DNA of 6,292 nt. It comes from Bacteroidales bacterium UBA3808. GTDB taxonomy: Bacteria; Bacteroidota; Bacteroidia; Bacteroidales; Paludibacteraceae. The DNA lies in NCBI GenBank assembly GCA_002369075.1, contig DFEG01000021.1, positions 2,607 through 8,898 of the forward strand, read 5' to 3'. The translations under genes were made by a program, and so were the position numbers. Positions 1 to 6,016 of the stretch are shown here, piece after piece. Positions within the stretch are counted from its first letter, which is position 1; every line of letters begins with the position of its first letter. The notes below the pieces were generated by a model. It was not told where the DNA came from and ran no database searches. It saw only the letters and a list, made by a program, of their open reading frames with translations.

Positions 1-404
1 ATGTCCCAGTAGCCGGAAGAGCGCTGAACGGTCACATAGCCAAACGGGTAGTACAATATCTCCTTGCCGTAGATGCCGCTCACAAGGTCGCCGTCTTCGT
101 CAGCAAGATACCATGTATTGCCCCGGCGGACGCGGTAATAGCCGTTGTAGAGCACGTTGATCTCATCGCCGTAGAGGATGGAATAGCCACCACGGTAGAT
201 ATAAACCCTCCTGCCGGAGAGGCGGACCTGACAGCCGTTGCGCAGGTCCTGGTAGTGCCCGGTGCAATACTCCGGTTTGCGGGTAGTCATCTCGTTGTTC
301 GTGTCCTCAAACCAGAGGTCGTACTTGTCCGACACGACATACTGCGCGGACATCGTCAGGCTTGCCATCAGAGCAAAGCAGAGAGTAAGCAGTTTGGTTT
401 TCAT
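1..404 (-). CDS. Secreted repeat protein of unknown function, C-terminus outside the window
   Basis: Reading leftward from ATG at 402-404, the frame stays open for 134 codons to the window edge, so the end of the gene is missing. The product starts MKTKLLTLCFALMASLTMSA followed by QYVV. This is a good Sec signal peptide with a likely cut after A20, so the protein is probably periplasmic or surface-exposed. The mature part is rich in Tyr, Gly and Arg and seems to hold two copies of a roughly 30-residue unit: YGDEINVLYNGYYRVRRG, then YGKEILYYPFGYVTVQRS. This resembles the short beta-rich repeats of many uncharacterised Bacteroidales envelope proteins, but I cannot name a family. It lies 87 bases downstream of the cytochrome maturation gene on the same strand, with no convincing promoter of its own, so it may be read through from the operon. 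A broken copy of its 5' end lies at 6017-6099. Confidence 0.75.
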   Translation of the reverse strand, partial: MKTKLLTLCFALMASLTMSAQYVVSDKYDLWFEDTNNEMTTRKPEYCTGHYQDLRNGCQVRLSGRRVYIYRGGYSILYGDEINVLYNGYYRVRRGNTWYLADEDGDLVSGIYGKEILYYPFGYVTVQRSSGYWD

Positions 405-474
405 ATGGCGATGATTTATAATGTGATACGTGTTTGTTTATCTATTACAAATCGTGTGCCAAAGCCGCTACTGC
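285..474 (-). repeat. Direct repeat copy A (gene head plus upstream sequence)
   Basis: This segment matches 6017-6144 in the same orientation, in two blocks. Bases 291-368 match 6023-6099 with five substitutions and one single-base gap. Bases 432-474 match 6100-6144 with small indels. About 62 bases (369 to roughly 431), containing the start codon and signal-peptide head of the 404-to-1 gene, exist only in copy A. Copies A and B bracket the four-gene operon. Confidence 0.85.
445..474 (-). pseudogene. Remnant of a gene tail upstream of the secreted protein gene
   Basis: Read from 474 to 445, this gives AVAALAHDL and a TAA stop. The matching stretch at 6144-6106 gives AVAALAHDLLHI and a TAG stop. 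The three base differences within the shared nine codons (GCT/GCC, CAC/CAT, GAT/GAC) are all synonymous in this frame, which suggests the 3' end of a former gene. The partner at 6147-6251 is a DnaQ-like exonuclease start, so the tail may come from that gene. That link is inference from position only. The stretch is very short, so confidence is low. Confidence 0.35.
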
Positions 475-477
475 GGC
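461..477 (-). terminator. Weak hairpin just after the operon
   Basis: On the minus strand a GCCGC-AGTA-GCGGC hairpin (477-464) starts 14 bases after the last operon stop codon and is followed by only three T residues (463-461). The stem is a perfect five base pairs, but the T tract is too short for a convincing intrinsic terminator. The hairpin also overlaps what looks like the relic of a coding tail. Partial termination with read-through into the 404-to-1 gene is possible. Confidence 0.25.
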
Positions 478-491
478 AAGAAAATCAGTTG

Positions 492-1595
492 TCAATAGGA
501 ATGAAGCCCGCCGAGAAGATATGAGACGCCGAAATAGGTGAAAAGCACAAAGGCAAAACTCACAATAGACAATATATGGTAAAGGACAGCCCATGACTCG
601 TTGTTCATCTTGAATTTAGCCTTCATCAGCGGCAAATGCAGCACTCCTGCATACACAAACATCGTAATCAATGCCCATGTCTCCTTTGGATCCCAACCCC
701 AATATCTGCCCCATGACAAGTTTGCCCATACGGCTCCGATGAAGATACCGATGGTCAGACAGAAGAGCGCGGGGTACAAGAGTACTTGCGAGAGGGTCAT
801 GAGACTATTTACCATTTTATCATTTACCATTTTCCCATTTATTTTTTTTACTCCGATGTGAACTAACGCGATGATCCCGTTAATCATAATGATAGCAAAG
901 AGCGTGTATGCCAGCATGATAACCGACACATGGATTCCAAGCAGTGGTGTTTGCAGCACGGGTTGCAAAGGCGGTTTGGGCGTCACCACTTTGGTCATGA
1001 CGGCAGCCAGTGCAATGATGATGGCTATAAAACAAGTCGAATACAGACCGCTTCGCTGACCGAATACAGATTGCTTGAGTTTCGCACGGAAGATAGTGTT
1101 CTTCTGAAAGAAGAAACCAATCATGGCAATGAGCAGCAGCGCATAGCCGGTATAGGTAATGCCTATTCCCCACGGGTCATAATTGTAGGACAGTACAACC
1201 CCCATTTGGTCGCTGTCGTAATCGGACTGGCAGAACCGCCAACCGTGGTATTTGAGGGGCTTGTTCATACGAATGGTGCCTTCGTCAATAGGCATTTGAC
1301 CGTCACTACCCGGTTTGTTTCTGTCCAAGAGCCGGAGTTCCGTCACGTAATCCACGGGCGTCTCGCCGTCCTCGGCATAGACTATCTGAAAATCCCAGAG
1401 GAAGAGGGATACCGACTTATCATGTGCCGTCAGCGTCTGCGCTCTGTCTGCGCGCAAGTGCACTTCTCCTTGTTCTCCGAAGAAATGCGTTACACACGCT
1501 CCGATAAGCATGATTATCAGAGCGATGTGTAACAAAATAGTAAAAAGACCGCTGCGCTTAAAGACAAAAGACCGCTGCGCTATAAGATTTTTCAT
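492..1595 (-). CDS. ccsA: Compact ResB-CcsA (CcsBA-type) cytochrome c synthase
   Basis: This 367-residue polytopic inner-membrane protein is of the System II type, which moves heme outward and attaches it to CxxCH motifs of c-type cytochromes. The N-terminal part is ResB-like: a membrane segment at about 16-38, a periplasmic domain of about 100 residues, and a second segment at about 141-163. The rest is CcsA-like, with segments near 187-206, 220-246, 270-292, 304-324 and 338-358. The heme-binding WWD signature, WGRYWGWDPKETW, is at 295-307, and the protein ends in the typical GLHSY. Candidate heme-ligand histidines are H23 in segment 1, H222 and H365 flanking the WWD face, and H320. It is much shorter than usual CcsBA fusions, with the ResB domain reduced. 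It starts one base after the stop of the di-heme cytochrome gene, so the two are probably translationally coupled and that cytochrome is the likely client. Confidence 0.9.
   Translation of the reverse strand: MKNLIAQRSFVFKRSGLFTILLHIALIIMLIGACVTHFFGEQGEVHLRADRAQTLTAHDKSVSLFLWDFQIVYAEDGETPVDYVTELRLLDRNKPGSDGQMPIDEGTIRMNKPLKYHGWRFCQSDYDSDQMGVVLSYNYDPWGIGITYTGYALLLIAMIGFFFQKNTIFRAKLKQSVFGQRSGLYSTCFIAIIIALAAVMTKVVTPKPPLQPVLQTPLLGIHVSVIMLAYTLFAIIMINGIIALVHIGVKKINGKMVNDKMVNSLMTLSQVLLYPALFCLTIGIFIGAVWANLSWGRYWGWDPKETWALITMFVYAGVLHLPLMKAKFKMNNESWAVLYHILSIVSFAFVLFTYFGVSYLLGGLHSY
807..848 (-). repeat. 15-base tandem repeat inside the CcsA-like gene
   Basis: Two exact copies of the 12-mer ATTTACCATTTT (807-818 and 822-833, plus strand) are followed by a third copy with two mismatches (837-848), all with a 15-base period. 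Because 15 is a multiple of three, the repeat is in frame and encodes KINGK-MVNDK-MVNS at residues 251-264. This is the predicted cytoplasmic loop between the fourth and fifth membrane segments, so copy-number change should be tolerated. Confidence 0.85.
1543..1581 (-). repeat. 16-base direct repeat at the 5' end of the CcsA-like gene
   Basis: AAAAGACCGCTGCGCT occurs at 1543-1558 and again at 1566-1581 (plus strand), offset by 23 bases. The offset is not a multiple of three, so the copies are read in different frames, giving IAQRSF and KRSGLF in the N-terminal cytoplasmic segment before the first membrane helix. It looks like a short local duplication. Confidence 0.8.
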
Positions 1596-1596
1596 A

Positions 1597-3240
1597 TCAG
1601 ATTGCGTTTATAAATGCAACGATTGCATCTCTGTCTTCTTTGGGTAAGTTATAGAACTGCTGGGTGGGATAGTATGCATCGGATTCGGTACTATATCCGT
1701 GCCACATAATCGCCTCTATGACATTGCGTGCACGGGTATCGTGCATGCGTGCTTCATAGGCGTCGCCGGTAGCTTTTCTATGCAATCCGCGTCCCCACAG
1801 CGGCGTAGTACGGCACCAGCCGGTACGGATATCGTTCTCCATGCAGAGTTTATGCTGTACCATGTCGGTATAGGGCCAGATTTTCTGGTTGGGGTGTCGC
1901 GGCAGTTTGCCGTCACCTGCTTTGAAGAAGCCGTTCGGGTCACGTACCTCGTCCGGACCGGTAGTCCAGGTAGGACGGTGGCAGTAGTCACAACCAATCT
2001 GGGTGAAGAGTTCCTTACCACGGAGAACTTGCTTGTCGGTCACATTACGGGCAGCCGGAACAGCCAGACCGCGGTGCCATACCATGACCTGGGTGAACTC
2101 ATCATCGGTCATCTCGGCAGGAAGGGTCTTGGAGAGGAGGTATTCGCGGATATTGCTCTCTGCATCGTCTGTATGCCACTCGGGGTGCTCCTTATTGGGA
2201 TCGAGTTTGGCGATATACTCCGCAAAGCCCGCTTGCACCTCGGGGTCTTTCGACGCATACTCGGCATAGATCGTCCCGTTGAGGTCCAGATAGTGGTATC
2301 TGCGGTCGGAACGGTTGACATTGGTGATGTTCCAGATAGCGTTCGCACCGGCTGCATCTTGTAGCGGACCGCGGGAGAGGGCGTAGGTGAAACGCTTAGG
2401 GCCCCACTGGGCATCGTTCTTGTAATAACCGGTCTGCACCATACCTCCGGCATAGATAGCAGGGTTGAGTCCGTTCTTGAGTTTGCCGTCCGCCTCTTCT
2501 TTGGCGTACTGGGCGATGATGTCCTCGTCGGTGATGGCATCGAGGAGTCCGGTACCATACACGCCGATGGTGTTCTCCAGTTTAACCTCGTATCCCTCGC
2601 TCTCCAACAGACCGTCCGGATCACGGTAGCCTTGGTTATAGACATAGACTGCTTCTTTGGGCATGTGTACTTCGGGGTAGCGCAGTTCGTAGGTCTCGCC
2701 GTCCGCAAACTTGTTGCCGTGCTCATCGGTGGCGGTCTTCCAAGTCACGGTGATCTGGTCGGGATCGAGCGGAGCCTTGAAAGGCGCAGCGCCGAAGAGC
2801 TGGGGCATACCGGCGAGCCAAGGCACATACGCCTGTGTAGCCGGATTGATGACTACGAGGAGGGTTCCGTTGCCCTGGTGCGCAGCATCGTACTTACCCG
2901 CCGGCACAGAGGTACCATGGGAGTAATTGGGGTGGCAGTGCTGGCAGGAGGCGCGTACATAGACAGGACCCAAGCCGTGCTGACGACCCGTTGCGTTGGT
3001 CACAAAATCTTTCTCGGCGATATTATCACCTTGTGAGAAAGCGATTCCCATACCTGAGTTCTCGGTTGCGGGCGTAGGCTGACGGAACGCCATGGAAGAG
3101 GTAGTGGTAGTAGTACCCAACTGACCGCCGGTGTAGTACCAATCCGGCAGATCGGTCTGAGGGGTAGTCCCTCCGTCCGGATTACACCCCGCAAATACTA
3201 TGGCTGCTATAGATAGCAGGAAAATAGATGATTGTTTCAT
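1597..3240 (-). CDS. Di-heme c-type cytochrome lipoprotein, DHOR/DUF1111 family
   Basis: This 547-residue protein is of the di-heme oxidoreductase family (formerly DUF1111, often labelled thiol oxidoreductase), related in fold to the MauG/di-heme peroxidase group. The start is supported by a lipoprotein signal, MKQSSIFLLSIAAIVFAGC, with the lipidated cysteine at C19. There are two c-type heme motifs: CQHCH at 99-103 in the context GPVYVRASCQHCH, and CDYCH at 417-421 following RGKELFTQIG. The C-terminal family signature is clear: PLWGRGLHRKATG at about 480-492, then HDTRARNVIEAIMWHG at 500-515 and a terminal helix ending in VAFINAI. Both hemes must be attached outside the cytoplasm, which matches the maturation gene one base downstream. 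The substrate is unknown. Linkage to imelysin suggests a role in iron or heme redox. Two extra cysteines, C466 and C476, could form a disulfide. Confidence 0.9.
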   Translation of the reverse strand: MKQSSIFLLSIAAIVFAGCNPDGGTTPQTDLPDWYYTGGQLGTTTTTSSMAFRQPTPATENSGMGIAFSQGDNIAEKDFVTNATGRQHGLGPVYVRASCQHCHPNYSHGTSVPAGKYDAAHQGNGTLLVVINPATQAYVPWLAGMPQLFGAAPFKAPLDPDQITVTWKTATDEHGNKFADGETYELRYPEVHMPKEAVYVYNQGYRDPDGLLESEGYEVKLENTIGVYGTGLLDAITDEDIIAQYAKEEADGKLKNGLNPAIYAGGMVQTGYYKNDAQWGPKRFTYALSRGPLQDAAGANAIWNITNVNRSDRRYHYLDLNGTIYAEYASKDPEVQAGFAEYIAKLDPNKEHPEWHTDDAESNIREYLLSKTLPAEMTDDEFTQVMVWHRGLAVPAARNVTDKQVLRGKELFTQIGCDYCHRPTWTTGPDEVRDPNGFFKAGDGKLPRHPNQKIWPYTDMVQHKLCMENDIRTGWCRTTPLWGRGLHRKATGDAYEARMHDTRARNVIEAIMWHGYSTESDAYYPTQQFYNLPKEDRDAIVAFINAI

Positions 3241-3250
3241 AAGATTTTTC

Positions 3251-3276
3251 GTTATGTCGTTATGTCGTCATGACGA
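3251..3276. repeat. Octamer tandem repeat ending in a 12-base palindrome, intergenic
   Basis: In the 51-base gap between the imelysin and di-heme cytochrome genes, the plus strand reads GTTATGTC, GTTATGTC, GTCATGAC: two exact octamers and a third with two changes. The third octamer lies inside the perfect palindrome TCGTCATGACGA (3265-3276). It could be a protein-binding site or an RNA hairpin that tunes translation between the two genes, or just a simple repeat. No promoter motif is seen here. Confidence 0.6.
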
Positions 3277-3291
3277 GAGTTTTTACTATAA

Positions 3292-4464
3292 TTATTCAGC
3301 GAGGAGGGCAAGAACCTCTTTGTCCATGAGATCAGCAATGACCTGCACTTTCTCGATAGCGGTCTTAACCTGCGTATTGTCTTTGGCGGTGTTCTCAAAG
3401 TCCTCGATAGCCTTAATGGCGGTGATGGCGTCCTCAATAGCCTGACGAACAGAGGCATCGAGTTCGGCATTCTTGGAGTAAACGTAGTTAGAGATAGAGT
3501 ACTCACCTGTCTTGGTGCCCTCGTAGGCGTTCTTGATAGAGATGATATTATCCTCGAAATCGGTGGTAGAGGTGCAGCTGTACGGGCTCTCGATATAATC
3601 GCGCTCCTCCGGAGTGGAACTGATATAGGGGTTACCCATCTTGAGGTCAGCCACCTCGCCGGCGATATCCACACAACCGGAGATAATCTCCTCTGCAGCC
3701 TCCTGGAAGGATACATAGATAGACCCCGCCTTGCCGGCATTGATCATCTGTGCACCGTACTTGTCCTCGAAGACATCTACCTCGCCTTCCTCCAGAATAG
3801 CCATTTTTTCCTCACTGACCGTACCAGCCCAGCAGTACTCGAGCAGGATAGCCTGTTGAACCAGATCCTCTACAATACCATTCAGATAGACTGCTTCCGC
3901 ATGGGTAAGGTTGGTAGCATGCGGTTTGCCGGTACCGACGGCACGGCCGTCTTTCTCAACCGACTCAAAGAGCAGGTACTCGCAGGCATGGAAACCTTTC
4001 AGGGCGTAGCCCAGCTTGTCGCCAACGTAGGCACCGCCTTGTTCTTCAATGGCAGCCATACGCACAGGGTCGTTCAGCAGGGCGTTCATCGCGTTGAAAT
4101 CAAGCGGCCAGGAGTCGATATGCGGGTCGATGTTGTGGGCTGCAGCCGGACCGTAGAGGAACGCCTCGGATTGCTCCCAGTGCTTACGCATAGCACGCCA
4201 AGCCTCGCCGGCCTTCTTCATGGCTTCCGTGTACTCGTAGCCACCCTCGACGCTAATCAGAATGTCGGCGCAATGATCCCGCAGGTTGATACCTTCGTTC
4301 GCCATGGCGGAATAGGTAGCGATGACAGTGTTGTTGACATACGGTGCCATGGCGCGCTCCAGCGCCTGCTCCTTGTCCGATTTGACATCGGTCTTTTGGT
4401 TGTTACATGCAACCATCGAAATGACGGCTGCGGCACATAGTGCGAATTTGAAAATCTTGTTCAT
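3292..4464 (-). CDS. Imelysin-family (peptidase M75) lipoprotein, putative iron-binding
   Basis: This 390-residue protein belongs to the imelysin/IrpA-like family, whose members are linked to bacterial iron uptake and are generally not thought to be active peptidases. The start is supported by a lipoprotein signal, MNKIFKFALCAAAVISMVAC, with lipidation at C20. The family's GxHxxE motif is present as GFHACE at residues 157-162. Other family features are a WPLD element at about 119-122 and a second-half segment at 293-318 (SPYSCTSTTDFEDN, then SIKNAYEG). The length is typical of the family. The mature protein has five cysteines (C65, C161, C211, C264, C297), one of them inside the metal motif. 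It starts 20 bases after the porin stop and is followed by the di-heme cytochrome gene, a pairing seen in other bacteria. It is likely anchored in a membrane and faces the periplasm or the cell surface. Confidence 0.92.
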   Translation of the reverse strand: MNKIFKFALCAAAVISMVACNNQKTDVKSDKEQALERAMAPYVNNTVIATYSAMANEGINLRDHCADILISVEGGYEYTEAMKKAGEAWRAMRKHWEQSEAFLYGPAAAHNIDPHIDSWPLDFNAMNALLNDPVRMAAIEEQGGAYVGDKLGYALKGFHACEYLLFESVEKDGRAVGTGKPHATNLTHAEAVYLNGIVEDLVQQAILLEYCWAGTVSEEKMAILEEGEVDVFEDKYGAQMINAGKAGSIYVSFQEAAEEIISGCVDIAGEVADLKMGNPYISSTPEERDYIESPYSCTSTTDFEDNIISIKNAYEGTKTGEYSISNYVYSKNAELDASVRQAIEDAITAIKAIEDFENTAKDNTQVKTAIEKVQVIADLMDKEVLALLAE

Positions 4465-4484
4465 AATACTGTGTTGTTTAATTA

Positions 4485-5930
4485 TTAATGTGTTAGTTGA
4501 TAAAATCCTGCATAGACTATACCGACGGCGAACTGGGGCTCGTCGTTATAGAGTTTGCCCCGCGTGCCATCCGCCCGCATACCGGGTTTGAGTATGCCGT
4601 AGGAGAACTCCGCCTTGATGCCGATCTGCTTGATCGGGAAATAGTTGATGCCCACGGCGGCACGGTGACGCCCGCACCAGGAGTACATATCCGTAGGCTG
4701 GCCGTCGTAACGGAACATGGAATCGTAGTAATCATAGCGGGAAAAAAGATAGAACTGCTGCTTTTTCTCTACAAGTTTGCGGTTAAGGGAGAAGAAGTCA
4801 TAGCCCGCCTCAAAACCCGCAGCGAGGGCGTCAGAAGCCACCCATTGCTTGGAGGAAACAGAGCCCTTGCGCATGGAGATATTATACTGTGTGATCGCCG
4901 CGGCGTCGGATAGATGACCGTACGTAAAACTGCCGCGGAGGATGACACCATGGTCCTTGTACTGGAAATCAAAAGCTCCGATGGTAACGGTACCTTTGAC
5001 GTCCTTATAGGCAGAGGCGTCCAATTCTACATTGGATTTGGAGAGGGTGTTGCGGAACGAGTTGCCGCAGTAGCCGCTGAGGGACAAGCGTAACCCTCTA
5101 ACACCAGTGTAGTCCACACGTGCCGCTCCGGCAAAAACGTTCGCTAACTTAAACTCATACGGGCTTCCGGCACCGGGTTTGATCCAGTTCTTGCGATTGA
5201 AACGGTCGCTGTCCAAACCGGGAAGAAACATCGCCTGATAGTGCCAACCGTTTTTAGTAGAACCCATGAAAGTGAGCGCTACTTCGTGCCAGGTAGAAGG
5301 TATAATGGTGAACTCGCCTTCATTACGATATACCCCGAAATACTCGGTTGATTCATGGTGCGCGTTCAGACCTCCGACCGGAATGACCTGCATACCGGCA
5401 CGGATGATGGCATAGCGGTTAAAAGCTTTCTGGAGCCAGAACTGCTCCAGCGCTACCTCGCCGCCGCGCTCGATCTCGGACTCATACTCGCCGCCTTCCT
5501 CCTCCTCTATCTCGACAGCCGACTCGGTACCGCCGTGCTCGAACTCTATCTCCGTACCAACGGACCAACCTTTGCCGAAATCGTAACCCAGATAAATCAC
5601 CACGTGCGGCAAATCGAACTCGCCATAATGATCGTTGGCGTATTTCTCGGGGTTCTTACCGTAACGGAGGTAGTTATTGGAGTAGAAACAATGTTTGGCG
5701 GTCACCTCGCCGTAGCCGCCGATCGTGAACCGACGGGTCTTCTCTACTTGCGTAGGTATAGTGTCTGCTCTAACTATTTTTGGGGATACGGAGTCTTTTT
5801 GCTCTAATCGCTCCACCCGTTTGATCAGCGCCTGCAGATCCGCAGCAGAGACTTTGATGGAATCTTCTGCGGATACCCTTAATGCACACGAAATCAATAT
5901 AAAAAGAAAAATGGTTGCTTTGGTTCTCAT
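4485..5930 (-). CDS. Outer-membrane porin-like beta-barrel protein
   Basis: First gene of the operon. I choose ATG at 5930 (481 residues) over an in-frame ATG at 5954. The shorter form begins directly with a good signal peptide, MRTKATIFLFILISCALRVSA. The upstream ATG lies at or before the transcription start predicted from the promoter at 5959-5990. In residue numbers from 5930, a short coiled-coil-like segment (LQALIKRVERLEQ, about 32-44) is followed by a linker and then FTIGGYGEV at about 68, where the barrel begins. Alternating aromatic and polar strands rich in Gly, Tyr and Phe run to the C-terminus (FAVGIVYAGF). The layout resembles phosphate-selective-porin-like OprO/P proteins, which have a coiled coil before the barrel. 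A striking acidic stretch, EIEEEEGGEYESEIE, is at about 140-154. The substrate cannot be read from sequence. The context suggests iron or an iron complex. Confidence 0.82.
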   Translation of the reverse strand: MRTKATIFLFILISCALRVSAEDSIKVSAADLQALIKRVERLEQKDSVSPKIVRADTIPTQVEKTRRFTIGGYGEVTAKHCFYSNNYLRYGKNPEKYANDHYGEFDLPHVVIYLGYDFGKGWSVGTEIEFEHGGTESAVEIEEEEGGEYESEIERGGEVALEQFWLQKAFNRYAIIRAGMQVIPVGGLNAHHESTEYFGVYRNEGEFTIIPSTWHEVALTFMGSTKNGWHYQAMFLPGLDSDRFNRKNWIKPGAGSPYEFKLANVFAGAARVDYTGVRGLRLSLSGYCGNSFRNTLSKSNVELDASAYKDVKGTVTIGAFDFQYKDHGVILRGSFTYGHLSDAAAITQYNISMRKGSVSSKQWVASDALAAGFEAGYDFFSLNRKLVEKKQQFYLFSRYDYYDSMFRYDGQPTDMYSWCGRHRAAVGINYFPIKQIGIKAEFSYGILKPGMRADGTRGKLYNDEPQFAVGIVYAGFYQLTH

Positions 5931-5971
5931 GACTAATTCTGTCTCAAATTTCAAAGTACAAAATTAGTCAT
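5929..5971. promoter_or_regulatory. Inverted repeat spanning promoter and start codon, candidate operator
   Basis: On the plus strand, ATGACTAATTCTG (5929-5941) is the reverse complement of CAAAATTAGTCAT (5959-5971) except at one position. This gives 13-base arms separated by 17 bases. One arm covers the -7 box and the other touches the porin start codon. With transcription starting near 5952, only one arm would be in the mRNA. The repeat therefore fits a DNA site for a dimeric or looping regulator better than an RNA hairpin. It does not match a classical Fur box. Confidence 0.5.
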
Positions 5972-5990
5972 TTTTCCTGAAAGCGGCAAT
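5959..5990 (-). promoter_or_regulatory. Bacteroidetes-type promoter of the operon
   Basis: On the minus strand, TAATTTTG at 5966-5959 matches the Bacteroidetes -7 consensus TAnnTTTG in every fixed position. ATTG at 5990-5987 (three of four matches to the -33 TTTG) lies 20 bases upstream, the expected spacing. Transcription should start near 5950-5955, giving a leader of roughly 20-25 bases before ATG at 5930. It is the only strong promoter match I find in the window. Confidence 0.65.
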
Positions 5991-6016
5991 ACCTAAATGT
6001 TGGGAAATACTTTGAT
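5972..6016. other. Short stretch between promoter and repeat copy B
   Basis: Apart from the -33 element at 5987-5990, I see no gene, hairpin or mobile-element end here. On the minus strand the frame leaving copy B continues as IKVFPNI and stops at TAG (5996-5998). This marks the place where the old gene sequence was joined to the operon's upstream region. Confidence 0.5.

Noticed and set aside
930..1532. Plus-strand open frame of 200 codons opposite the CcsA-like gene
   Set aside because: It is fully covered by a clear membrane protein gene on the other strand. The translation shows no domain or signal, and there is no ribosome binding site.
1699..2364. Long plus-strand open frame opposite the di-heme cytochrome gene
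   Set aside because: It lies wholly inside the minus-strand gene, which has a signal peptide, two heme motifs and family signatures. The plus-strand translation has no recognisable domain.
3252..3740. Minus-strand frame overlapping the 3' end of the imelysin gene in another frame
   Set aside because: Its Arg-, Ser- and Pro-rich translation is typical of an out-of-frame reading of a real gene, and the imelysin frame is strongly supported through this region.
3856..4440. Plus-strand open frame of 194 codons opposite the imelysin gene
   Set aside because: It is antisense to a well-supported family member and lacks recognisable content.
5931..5954. Longer start for the porin-like gene at 5954
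   Set aside because: It adds MKFETELV before a complete signal peptide and would start at or before the predicted transcription start. ATG at 5930 fits better, although the longer form cannot be fully excluded.
5929..5971. Fur box over the operon promoter
   Set aside because: The inverted repeat does not match the classical GATAAT-type Fur pattern, so no regulator is named.
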